Source of the DNA: Parasponia andersonii | Lineage: Eukaryota > Streptophyta > Magnoliopsida > Rosales > Cannabaceae | Reading direction: 5' to 3' | DNA: 64,000 nucleotides | Assembly (NCBI GenBank): GCA_002914805.1 | Contig: JXTB01000522.1 | Location: 146,796-210,795, forward strand | Part shown: one piece after another, positions 46,863 through 57,002 of the stretch | Numbering within the stretch: the first letter of the stretch is position 1 | How the letters are laid out: each line of letters starts with the position of its first letter | Notes under the pieces: generated by a model | Seen by the model: only the letters and a program-made list of their open reading frames with translations | The model's database searches: none | What the model was told of the DNA's origin: nothing | Translations under genes and position numbers: made by a program

Positions 46863-48134
46863 ATGAAGACCATGGCTACAACTCCTAACCCTGTCGAAGT
46901 TGATGCTTCAGAACATGGGCGTGATGAAGGAAAAAGGGGTGCTACCCGCAGCAAGTCGAGGGATGTGGTGACTAGCTTGGAGACTAGAGTGTCCCGACTA
47001 GAGTCCAACTTGGGCATGTTTGGCGAGCGTGTAGATGATCTAAATGGCCGTTGCAACTGTTTGGAGACCGAGGATGCAAAGATCCATAGCGACATCAAAG
47101 ATGTGCTTGGTGGGCTAGAGGTCGACTTAAGGTGCGAGATTGAGTCCCTTCATTCGGAGATTGCCAAGGTATGAGATCTCTTCAAAAGAAAACTCACTAA
47201 TGTTATACTTAGAGTAGAAGAGATGGATGGTGGTCTTGCTTTGTACAAGTAAGCGGTAGCCACGGGGGTGACCACCATAACAACCATTGAGGTAAGGAAG
47301 GTTGAAGTACCTAAACCAAAGACCTTCAATGGTACTCGCAATGCTAGGGAAGTTGAGAACTTCGTATGGGGACTCGAATAATACTTTGAGGCCACCGGTG
47401 TGATAGACGATGTCGGTAAAATTCGTAATGCTACTTTGTATCTAACCGATACCACCATGCTATAGTGGAGGCGAAGACATGGGGAGATACAACGAGGGGT
47501 ATGCATTATAGCCACCTTTGATGACTTCAAAAGGGAGCTAAAAAGATAATTCTTCCCTGAGAGTGCTGAGGAAGAGGTGAGAGGCCATTTTCACCGTCTC
47601 AAACAATTTGGTAGTATTAGAGACTACGTGAAAGAGTTTACCACACTCTTGCTCGAAGTCCCTGATACTTCAGATAAAGATGCCTTATTCTTGTTCATGG
47701 ATGATCTTCAGAACTGGGTCAAGTTAGACCTCAAGCGCCGTGGTGTTCAGGACTTGGCCGATGCTATTATGGTAACTGAGAGCCTTGTTGATTACTTTAC
47801 CAACAAGGACCCTTTTAAGGCCAAAGACAAGAAGGGTGGTGGAGTAAAGAGTATGGGAGAACAAACAAAAGGAGGAAAATGGAACAAAGATAGTTCCTCC
47901 TACAGGCACAAAGATAAGGGCAAAGAGAAGGAAGACCGTGACTTCTTCAATCCAAAAGTTAAGTGCTTCCTTTGTGATGGGCCACAATGGGTACGCGAGT
48001 GTCCCAAGAAGAAAGCTCTCAATGCTTTAATTGCCTCCGAGCTAAGCCAAGAAGGAAGTGATAGAGAAGATGGTGGTGTACGTATTGGTTTCTTGCAACT
48101 TTTTAATGCCTTGCAATTGACCCCTAAGTCATAA
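46863..48134 (+). pseudogene. gypsy gag, degenerate
   Basis: Starts MKTMATTPNPVEVDASEH, then a coiled-coil-like region (TSLETRVSRLESNLG). A retrotrans_gag domain (RGHFHRLKQFGSIRDYVKEF) follows after stops near 47173 and 47250. It ends with a zinc knuckle, CFLCDGPQWVRECPKKKALN (C-x2-C-x4-W-x4-C at about 47970), in which the usual His is replaced by Trp after Gln. Confidence 0.85.
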
Positions 48135-48149
48135 GCTAAGGGCCTACTT

Positions 48150-51049
48150 TTTGTGGATGCAACAATCAATGACAAAGTCACTAAAATCTTGGTTGACACG
48201 GGTGTGTCCCACAACTTTGTCTCTATTAAATAAGCTAGGCAGTTGGGCTTGACGGTGTCCAATGGAGGAAGCTCCCTCAAGGAAGTGAACTCAGCAGCAC
48301 GCCCTATCCATGGGGTTACTCATGGTGTTAAGGCTAGCCTAAGTATATGAGCTGGCCAACTTGACTTATCAGTGGTGCCTATGGATGATTTTACGGTGAT
48401 ACTTGGTTTAGAGTTCCTTGATATAATGCGGGCATTCCCCGTTCCTTTTGCCAAGTCTATGTGCATCATAGATAGTGAAAAGGCTTGTGTGGTACTAACG
48501 GAGCGGTCTGTGAAAGCGAGAAATAAAGTATTATTCCAGAAGAAGAAAGATGGCTCACTAAGGATGTGTATTGATTACCGGGCTCTTAACAAGGTGACAG
48601 TGAAGAGCAAGTACCTCATCCTGCTTATTGCTGACTTGTTTGATTAACTTGAGAATGCTAGATATTTCTTAAAGCTTGATCTACGCTTGAGGTACTACCA
48701 AGTGCGCAGAGCAGAGGGGGATGAGCCCAAGACCACGTGCATAATAAGGTATGGTACTTATGAGTTCTTAGTCATGTCATTTGGTCTTTCCAATGCACCA
48801 ACTACCTTTTGCACCCTCATGAATAAGTTATTCCATCCACACCTCGATCGGTTTGTAGTGGTTTATCTTATTGATATAGTTATCTATAGCAAGACCATGG
48901 AAGTTTACCTAGAATATTTGAGGAAGGTATTCGAGATCTTAAGGGAAAACCAACTATTCATCAAGAAGGAGAAATGCTCCTTCACCTAAGAGGAAGTGAT
49001 GTTCTTAGGGTATAAGATAAAGGATGAGAAACTTATGATGGATGAAACTAAGATACAAGCCATCTAAGAGTGGGAACCTCCTAACCTCCTACTAAGGTAC
49101 CAGAACTGAGGTCTTTCCTCAGACTTGTGAACTAGTATAGACGGTTCATCAAGTCCTACTCAGCAAGAGTAGTGCCATTTACTAACCTGCTCAAGAAGAA
49201 CAAGTCTTGGGAATGGACACGTGAGTGTCAAGTTTCATTCGAAGACTTGAAGAGGGCGGTAAGTGAAGAGCCAGTTCTCAGCTTATCTGATCACTCAAAG
49301 ACATATGAGCTTTATACAAATGCCTCTGACTTTGCTATTGGCAGAGTATTAATGCAAGAAGGGCATCCAATTGCTTATGAAAACCGCAAGCTCAATGACA
49401 CCGAGAGACGCTACACCGTGCATGAAAAAGATATGACTATTGTTATCCATTGCCTAAGGGTGTGGCGATACTACTTGTTGGGTACTCACTTCACGATCAT
49501 GATCGACAACATAGCCATAAGCTACTTTCAAACTCAGAAAAAGTTGAGTCCCAAGCAAGCTCGGTGGTAAGATTTCTTTGCAGAATTCGATTACAAACTT
49601 GAATACAAGCCTGAAAAGGCCAATGTGGTGGCGGATGCCCTAATTAGAAAGGCGGAGCTAGCCGCCTTAAGCAGACCCGATAACACTTTGATAGAGAAAA
49701 TCAAGGAAAGACTAGAACATAATGTTCTTGCAAAAAGCCTGCTGCTCCTAGTAACGGAAGGAAAGACAAGACATTTTTGGATGAGTAATGGACTTCTCTA
49801 TACCAAAGGCAATTGACTTTATGTGCCTAAGTAGGGGAACTTAGAAAAAGAACTTATCAAAGAGTGCCACGATTCCTTGTGGACTGGTCACTCAGGTCAG
49901 AAACGTACTCTTGCTCTTATCAAATCTATCCACTATTAGCCTCAACTGAGGAATGATGTCGAGGCTTATATAGAACTTATCTCTTGTGTCAACAAGATAA
50001 TGTGGAACAACAATCACCAAGCGGATTGTTGGAACCTCTTCCCATTCCTGAGAAGCTGTGGGAGAGTGTTTTCATGGATTTTATCACTAGCCTACCTAAG
50101 TCGGAGGGCTTTGGCAGTATTATAGTGGTGGTTGATCGCTTCAGTAAGTATACCATTTTTATGAAGCATGTCGTGAAACTTTGGGGAGTCCCATCAAATA
50201 TCGTAAATGATCGTGATCTCCGATTCACTGGAACGTTTTGGACAGAATTGTTCACCCCTAAAACGATGGCCAGACAGAATAGGTGAATGCTTTGCTAGAA
50301 CTATATTTGAGACATTTTGTGAGTACCAACCAACAAGATTAGGCAAAATTACTTGATGTAGCCCAATTCTCCTTTAACCTCTAGAGGAGAAGAGCCCTTT
50401 TGAGATAGTCATGGGTCAACAACCTATGACCTCACATACCTTAGCGACAAGTTACGGTAGGAAAAGTCCTACAGCATTCAAGTTTGCTAAGGCATGGCAT
50501 GAACAAGCGGAGTTGGCTAGAACCTAATTGAACAAAGCTTCTAAAAGAATGAAAAAGTGGGCCGACAAAAAGAGGAGGCACGTTGAGTATCAAGAGGGAG
50601 ATTTAGTCCTTGTCAAGTTATTGCCCCAATAATACAAAACCTTAAGGAAGGTGCATAAAGGATTGGTGTACAAATACGAGGGTCTATTTTCGATACTCAA
50701 GCGCATAGGTAAGGTCTCCTATTAGCTTCAACTCCCTGCCAAGTTAAAGATTTTCCCTGTCTTCCATGTTAGCATGCTAAAACCCTACCATAGAGGTAAG
50801 GGAGATCCTTCAAGGGGCGAATCCAAAAGGACTCCTACTGCGGTGGTAACCTCTTTTAATAAAGAGGTAGAATGTATTTTGGCTAATCGCTTGATCCACC
50901 GACATGATGTTCCTAATTATCGAGAATACCTAGTGAAATGGAAGAATATGCCCGAGGCCAAGGCTAGCTGGGAGCATGAGGATACCTTGTGGCAATTCAA
51001 AAACTATGTCGAGCGGTTCAAAGTCGATGGCGTGACAGGGATGTCATGA
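48150..51049 (+). pseudogene. gypsy pol with chromodomain, degenerate
   Basis: Protease with VDTG at about 48194. RT begins with [20 protein letters not shown] (48541). Its active site reads YLIDIVIYS at about 48865, where YLDDIVIYS is expected. RNase H reads YTNASDFAIG with Asn replacing the first Asp. The integrase core contains FMDFITSLPKSEGFGSIIVV (50071). A chromodomain at about 50870-51040 (REYLVKWKNMPEAKASWE) marks it as a chromovirus. At least ten in-frame stops are scattered along the region. Confidence 0.9.
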
Positions 51050-51066
51050 ACTTGAGTGGAGAAGGG

Positions 51067-51670
51067 TGTTACGCCCTGCTTATTTGGCTCCCTAAATCCA
51101 AATGGTGTTGCTCATGGCTCTAAGGTCCTCTATATATACTGCTCACCCCAAAGGATAGAGGAAGACCCTAAAATATGGTGGACACTTCTAGAATAATCAA
51201 GAAAGGTCTTGGTTGTACTAGAAAACTATAGATGGCGCTACTAGATCCTAGAAGCTCTTAAAATGACTTGGAAGAGCCAAGATGATGGGTAAACCTCTTA
51301 GAAGGATCTAAACCATGCTTGTTCTAGATTTCTCTATGTAAAAATCTTTATAGATATCATCACTTTATTTGAGAATATTCTAGACTCATTGTAAGTTCAT
51401 GCCACTTGACACGATCATAACCCTTGGTTGGTTTAGGCTTTGCCTAAATAAAGGGCCCATTGGGTTCATTTGTACACAAGTCCCATTGGTGAGAGTTATA
51501 AGAATTCTAAAAGTAATACAAAGTGATTTATTCACTCAAACTCTCTTATCCTTACCACTTTGTCTCAAAGCTTATACTAAGTCCTTTCTTAAGTGTTGGT
51601 AGGCTGACTTAGTGCGACAGACTGTACTAAGTGCCACACGATTGTCTAGTTTAAGGCTAGGGTCGCGACA
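51067..51670 (+). repeat. 3' LTR of the gypsy element
   Basis: 604 bp, starting TGTTACGCCCTGC and ending GTCGCGACA. Colinear with 46208-46808. Confidence 0.9.
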
Positions 51671-52860
51671 ATAAGCTATGCTTCTAAACACTTTTAAGTG
51701 AGAGATTCTAGGCTTTCTTCTGCTCCAAGCTTCTTGTGGCGTCTTTTCCCATACGCTTCTTGTTGGAGAGCGATTTGACAGGTAAACCGCACAAGTTACA
51801 GCTTCAGCCCAAAACTCTTTTAGTATTTCTTTACTGTTGAGCATGCTTATGGCTATGTCTAAGATTGTTCTATTCTTCCTTTCTGCGACACCATTTTGAT
51901 GGGGAGATCTTAGTACTATTAAAGGACGGCGGATGTCGTTGTCTTCATAATACTTCTGAAACTCGTGGGATGTGAATTCTCCTCCTCTATCAGATCTCAT
52001 TGCCTTGATACTTCGACCACTTTCCTTGTCAACAAGTGCCTTGAATTTTTTGAACACTTCTGATTTCTTCTTCAAGAAATACACCCAGGTCTTTCTTGAA
52101 AAATCATCGATAAAGAGGGAAAAGTAGTTACTCTTACCGAGAGAGCTTGGTCTTATTAGGCCATACACGTCGGTATATATGAGCTCAAGCAGTTTATGGG
52201 CTCGGGAACTCGATTTTCTTAGAAAGTTTCTTCTGAATTGCTTTTCCAATAAGCATCTTTCACATAATAGGTCTGGTTGACTTATGAAGGGTAGACCTCG
52301 AACCATTTCCTTCTTTGCTAATAATTCTAGGCTGCCAAAATTGAGATGTCCAAACCTTAGGTGCCAAAGCCATGATGAATCTTTGTAGCAAGCCTTTAGA
52401 TATTTTGCTACATCATTTGAATGTGTAACAAGAATATTCTATTTCTTGTCATTGGCACTTTAGTGATTAACTTATTCCTATTGTCTCTTAAAGAAAGACT
52501 ACTTCCTTTCATGTGAATATCATAGCCTTTCTCTAAGAGTTGGCCAAGACTCAAGATATTACTCTTCATGTTAGGCACATAGTAAATATTTCGAATAAAC
52601 AGATGTTCTCCATTTCTCAAATGTATGAGAATTTTACCTTTGTCCTTTACTGCTGCCTTGGAATCATCTCCAAATGAAATATTCTCAGTCACCGACTCGT
52701 CAAGCTCTGCAAATATATCTCTTCTTCCACACATATGATTGCTTGCTTCGCTGTCAAGATACCATATATTTTCTTGGTACCAATTGATCTCCTTGCATAC
52801 TAACAACAACATATCTTCCTCTTGTCTTTTATCTTCAGTATATTTGGCTCTTTCTTGCAC
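51671..52860 (-). pseudogene. copia protease and integrase region, degenerate
   Basis: On the minus strand 52408-52860 carries a protease with WYLDSEASNHM, where the family has D-S-G/C-A; Glu replaces Gly. The GAG_pre-integrase segment and integrase follow (51671-52306): IYTDVYG, FIDDFSRKTWVYF, SDRGGEF and PHQNGVAERKNRT, so the D-D-E triad positions are visible. The frame runs into the gypsy LTR at 51670. Confidence 0.9.
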
Positions 52861-53057
52861 CTTCTTTGGAGCTCTATATTAGGAAGCATAATGACCATAT
52901 CTCTGACAGTTGTGACACTTGATTTGTGACTTTTCATGCCAACGCTGTGGGTTACCTCTTCCATATGGGTTACCTCTTGTTAAACTTTCCCGTCTATCTT
53001 CGTTTTCATAATTGTTGTTGAAGCATCCTCTTTCTCCTCTTCCACGTCCGCGACCTC

Positions 53058-53806
53058 TTACTTGGTCATGACCTCTTTCACGTCCTCTTCCATTATCAGA
53101 AGCTTCTTCTTTCTCTTGAAGTTGAGCCTTAAAGAGATACTCATTGAAATTTTGTATCTTTGAGCCTTAAAAAGATACTCATTGAAATTTTGTATCTTCT
53201 TTTTCTTTTCTTTGTTGGCTTGCAAAGAACCCAAGAATTGTTCTATCGTTATGGCTCTTAAGTCTTTGGTTTCTTCAATGACAGTGATAATATTCTCGAA
53301 TTTTAGATCTAACGATCGAAGAATTTTTTCTACGATCGTAACATTTTCTAGTTTCTCACCATTTCTCTTCATTTGATTGGAAATGGTTAGAACTCTAGAA
53401 AAGTAATCAGAAATTGACTCAGTCTCTGTCATGTGTAATAAATCAAACTCTCCTCTTAGAGTTTAAAGGCGGACCTTTTTGATCTTTTCTTATTCCTTGT
53501 ATGAAATTTGAAGTTTCTCCCATGCTTCCTTAGCGGAGATTGCACTTAAAATTTTCTCAAACCCGTCGTCATCTAGGGCCTGGTAGGTGAGGAAGAGAGC
53601 TTTTTTGTCTCTCTTTCTTGAATCTTTTAAACTATCCTTCTGTGTTGAAGATAGTATTGCTTCATCTCTTGGCTCTTCGTAGTTTTTCTCTACTACTTCC
53701 TAAATATCATGTGCTCCAAGAAGGACTTTCATTTTAATAGTCTAATTATCAAAGTTGTTGCCTTGAAGTGGTGGAACTTGAGGAGATGCTAAACTGCCGG
53801 TATCCA
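53058..53806 (-). pseudogene. copia gag, degenerate
   Basis: Starts MDTGSLASPQVPPLQGNNFD on the minus strand. Stops interrupt it near 53765, 53700, 53500 and 53465. The UBN2-like core (ESISDYFSRVLTISNQMKRN, ATIEQFLGSLQ-like end) is recognisable. The zinc knuckle CHNCQRYGHYAS lies just downstream at about 52880-52920 and is broken by a stop before its last Cys. A 43 bp direct repeat is at about 53123-53208. Confidence 0.85.
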
Positions 53807-54187
53807 TAACTCTTAACAGAGTGAGCTTTTGGAAATTTCGACTACACTGATAGATCCTGAACGTCGAAAAACCTTAAGATTGATTTATATATCGACTTGG
53901 TCAAAGTCAATGGTCAATGTCGGTCAACAAGTTGATCAAAGGCGCGGTCAACGGCTCCAATAGCTTAGTCAACGGTGTGGTCAAACGACTCTGATAATTT
54001 GGTTAATGGCTCTGACTGATAGTTTGGTTAATGGCTCTGATGGCTCGATTAAACAACTCTGACTCAGCTCAACTCAGTGAGTTGACTCAGTTTGTGGCAG
54101 CAAACTTCTGACGACTCCGATTGAGCTGATTTTTACGGCAGCGTGTTCGTCTCGTCGAGCTCTTCGATTTGATATATAATAGTGGTA

Positions 54188-54358
54188 TGTTTGGAACAAA
54201 TGGCTAATATTATCAGTCTCGAGAATTCTTTTCTAATGTGAAAGATCAGTCAAAGCTGCAAACATATAGAGTATACTTAGAATTTCAAGAGAACTCACAA
54301 TCTCGCTCAAATAACTAAACTATAACCCAATGGGTCACAAAGAAGTTTATTTCTAACA
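54188..54358 (-). repeat. 5' LTR of the copia element, shortened
   Basis: Only the outer 50 or so bases (54307-54358) match the 335 bp 3' LTR clearly. The inner end is probably TGTTTGGAAC at 54188, next to a decayed primer-binding site (CGATTTGATATA, 54168-54179). The middle does not align by eye. Confidence 0.5.
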
Positions 54359-54941
54359 TGGTCAGCTTCGAACCTTAGCTATATCTATGCCATTTGACAA
54401 TGTATTTCCAAGTTTGGAATCACTATCTCAGTGCCTTCTTCTCTCTAGGCTAGTTTTAAAGGGGAAGATTCAAAAAGATTTTCATTCTTGTCCTATTCTG
54501 AATTTTTTTCCACCACGTCTTAACAAATTCGTCTTGAATAGAACTGAAATTAAGCAGGATGGCATGTTAGTCTTGGAGAAGCTACCAAACTTAAGGTTTC
54601 TTCAGTTGGGTGATTTTTCATACATCGAGTCTAAAATGGTTCGCTTTGGCCAAGGATTTCCTAAGCTGGAGACTCTAAAACTTATTGGGTTACGTGAATT
54701 ACAGGGGTGGGAAATAGAGAAAGGTGCAATTCCATGTCTCAGAATATTAGATATTTATCGTATTCCTAAATTGACGATGATTCCAGAAAGGCTGAGATTC
54801 ATCAGTTCCCTCCGAGAACTAAATGTACAGATGAGTAGTTCATTTGTGGATAGGATTAGACTTGAAGATGGAACTGAAGGAGAAGATTTCTACAAAGTCC
54901 GGCACATTCCTTCCCTCTCATCAATCGCGGTCGGTTTGTAA

Positions 54942-55039
54942 CTCAGAGTTGGCTAATGAACAAAAAACTTGGCCATCTCTCCGATCCTGTCTTGAACCAA
55001 ATGTTACGTGACTCAAAACTGTACTCAAGGTTGATAAAA
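54942..55039. other. NLR 3' flank
   Basis: Short spacer between the NLR stop and the next transposon fragment. Nothing else is seen. Confidence 0.4.
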
Positions 55040-55662
55040 CTGTAGCCTTATGCTCAGTAGTAAATATGGTGACTAGACCAAATATGTCTTTTATTATCGG
55101 ACAATTTCGCCAATATTTACAGTATCCAACTCAGCTGCTTTGACAAGCCTGCAAAAGGGTGTTGTAGTATCTCAAAGGAACTATCAACCAACCAAGGCTT
55201 GTCCTTTTTTCCTGCAAATGGACCATGTTTAGAGGGTTTTACAGATGCAAATATTGATGAAAGAAGATGTTTCAGTGGCTGCTGCACATTCCTTGGAGGA
55301 AATGTAATAATCTGGAGTGTAAGAAAGCAATGCCAAAGCTTTCACTCTAGAACTGAGTCAGAGTAGAGAGCTTTCACTCAAGCTACCACAGATGCTGCGG
55401 TTACAATCATTTTGCAAAGTAGCCTGGTCTTTCTGCATGTGGACTATCTAAGTCCTTTGGTTTTTCGACAATCCCAGAGCTGGTTCCAACCAAGTACATA
55501 AAAATAGGCGCGCATTTTATTGGTGAAACGGTCCTGACCAAGGAACTTGATCCAAGGAACACTCTTACAGCAGAGCATAGAACAGACATTCTTAACCAGG
55601 TTCTCCCTGTATCGAGATTCAAACAATTTAAGAATGAGGAAGCTCTGACAATCTTCGCCACT
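55040..55662 (+). mobile_element. Decayed copia RT-RNase H fragment
   Basis: Reading across stops and frame changes gives pieces such as VTRPNMSFIIGQFRQYLQYP, GFTDANIDERRCFSGCCTFL and LPVSRFKQFKNEEAL. These correspond to the end of a copia RT and its RNase H, in that order on the plus strand. It differs from the element inserted in the NLR and lies in the opposite orientation. Part of its 3' LTR may extend to about 56000. Confidence 0.7.
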
Positions 55663-57002
55663 TTGCTTTATGCAGCTTGTTGAGACACCGATTAGAGAGT
55701 TGCCTGGTATTAGCTGTACTGGTAGCTGGAACTATGTTAGATTACAGCTAGTTGATGTTGGTTTGCAGTTTATCCTTATTGTTTACCGGTTCTGTATTCA
55801 TGGCCGTTAAGTCATTTTGCTTGAAAGTTCAATGCTTTGTGTTAAATTTGTCTGTAAATAGAATGCATCAGACTCATTTTTATATTGGATTGAGGAGCCA
55901 ACGTTTATGCATACTGCTCTCACTTCTGTGTTCCACTCTCCTTTTCTTTTGTTTTAGCTCTCTCTCTGTGTATAATTTCCGTAGATAAGACATTTGCAAC
56001 TTTGCTGAACACTTATGATCACTCTCTTGTTTTTTGAGGAATTTTTCTTTGGATCAGTATAAAATTTGTCCAAAAGATGCTTAAAGCGCTTATGTATCCC
56101 TATAACACAAGGACAAAGATAAAGGTGGAAGAGACTGCAACTTGGGCTGACTTAAGTTCTATAAAAATTTTGAACCCAAAGTACAAAATTACTTTGGCTA
56201 TATCTTGTATCGGATTAAGCATGTCACATTGTTGTTGACAGTGATCATACTTAGTATTATATTTTTAATGTACCTGTTTATGCTTACCATACTTATCCTA
56301 TTATTTAACACCATATAGAATATTCTAGAATAAACTTTGATTTTAAATTGCCTAATGATACTTAAAAGGTTGCATGTTGTCGTGTAATATCCAATCTTAT
56401 AAATTTGGATTTATTTCAACGGTATTTCAAGCAATATCGTTGAACAACCTTCCTTTTACAATTATTACAAAACACATGGTCTTCAGTTCTTGTACTTGAT
56501 TACAGCATGGCACGATCCAGCCAAAAAAAGAACACTACAAAGCCATAACTATATTAGTCCAACATTTATTATTTTTTTTTTTTTTGAATGGCTAGCATTT
56601 TGATATCTTATATTAAAAACAGTCAATATTCTAATATAATATAATAATGATCTCTGCAACCTTTTTGACATTTGGAAGACAAACACCTATTATGTTCATG
56701 GCCTACATAACACACCGCAACTCACGGTGACCAACAGTCCATTCTTTCTTCCACTCTTTCAACTTTCAACCACCAAAACAAAAAGAACACCAAAGGCATC
56801 AATTACCAGAAACTATGGCTTTAACGAGTTAAAAAAAGACATTGCATGGCACATAGTATGGCCCGCCATTTACCGCAAGTCATGCCATAATCTAACAACT
56901 CATATAGTACCCCTGATTTCTTACCAAAACCCCTTTAATTCCCAGCTCACTGCAATGCTTCTTCTTCTTATTCATTGGGACCCTTTTCACTAGAGAGCTT
57001 CC
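55663..57002. other. Intergenic, TBL upstream region
   Basis: Contains a T run at about 56573-56585. No clear TATA box at a convincing distance from 57003. No gene is seen. Confidence 0.5.

Larger units (their letters stand above)
46208..51670 (+). mobile_element. Ty3/gypsy chromovirus nested in the copia integrase-RT region
   Basis: LTRs lie at 46208-46808 and 51067-51670. The bases ATAA occur at both junctions (46204-46207; 51671-51674), a likely target duplication. The primer-binding site TGGTTTCAGAGC (46812-46823) matches the initiator tRNA-Met type with one change. Purine-rich GAGTGGAGAAGGG (51054-51066) abuts the right LTR. Gag, protease, RT, RNase H, integrase and a chromodomain follow in gypsy order. 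Removing the element rejoins the copia frame (RSIAY with YAHVPDKK). Many stops show it is dead. The LTRs differ visibly throughout, by roughly a tenth of positions by eye, so the insertion is not recent. Confidence 0.93.
43793..54358 (-). mobile_element. Ty1/copia retrotransposon inserted in the NLR
   Basis: The ends are TGTTGGAAATA (43793) and TTTCTAACA (54358). Flanks AGGTC (43788-43792) and TGGTC (54359-54363) fit a 5 bp target duplication with one change. On the minus strand the order is gag, protease, integrase, reverse transcriptase, RNase H, the copia order. Without the nested gypsy element it is about 5.1 kb, a normal copia length. The coding region is broken by stops, indels and an internal duplication, so it is not autonomous. 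Sequence style (IRNIYYVPNM, GLRYSLSNNYNLMGYSDSDW) suggests the Tork lineage; I am not certain of the lineage. Confidence 0.92.
42807..54941 (+). pseudogene. CC-NLR (RPP8/RPP13-type) pseudogene lacking NB-ARC and split by a retrotransposon
   Basis: The left part (42807-43792) opens with an Rx-type coiled coil (residues 1-60, SELLVYEAASLTSVKDDVE, LRRMQCFLRDAE). It passes in frame at about 42987 into RYLGESIDRCMVQV and KTCRMHDLMREFC, the end of the winged-helix region, then into LRRs (LREIGNLIHLRYLGLK). The P-loop, kinase-2, RNBS and GLPL motifs are all missing, about 400 residues. The frame fails near 43600: the LRR continues in another frame (RMDKLTNIETTKF) while the first stops at 43640. A second shift near 43760 is needed before the insertion. 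After the copia element the LRR resumes at about 54364 and runs to a stop at 54941, with MIPERLRFISSLRELNVQM typical of the family end. Intact relatives are intracellular immune receptors. This copy cannot encode one. Confidence 0.88.

Noticed and set aside
46803..48280. Minus-strand open frames across the gypsy gag
   Set aside because: Antisense shadows of a recognisable gag with zinc knuckle.
55752..55988. 78-codon plus-strand open frame downstream of the NLR
   Set aside because: Probably part of the tail or LTR of the decayed copia fragment; no domain is seen.
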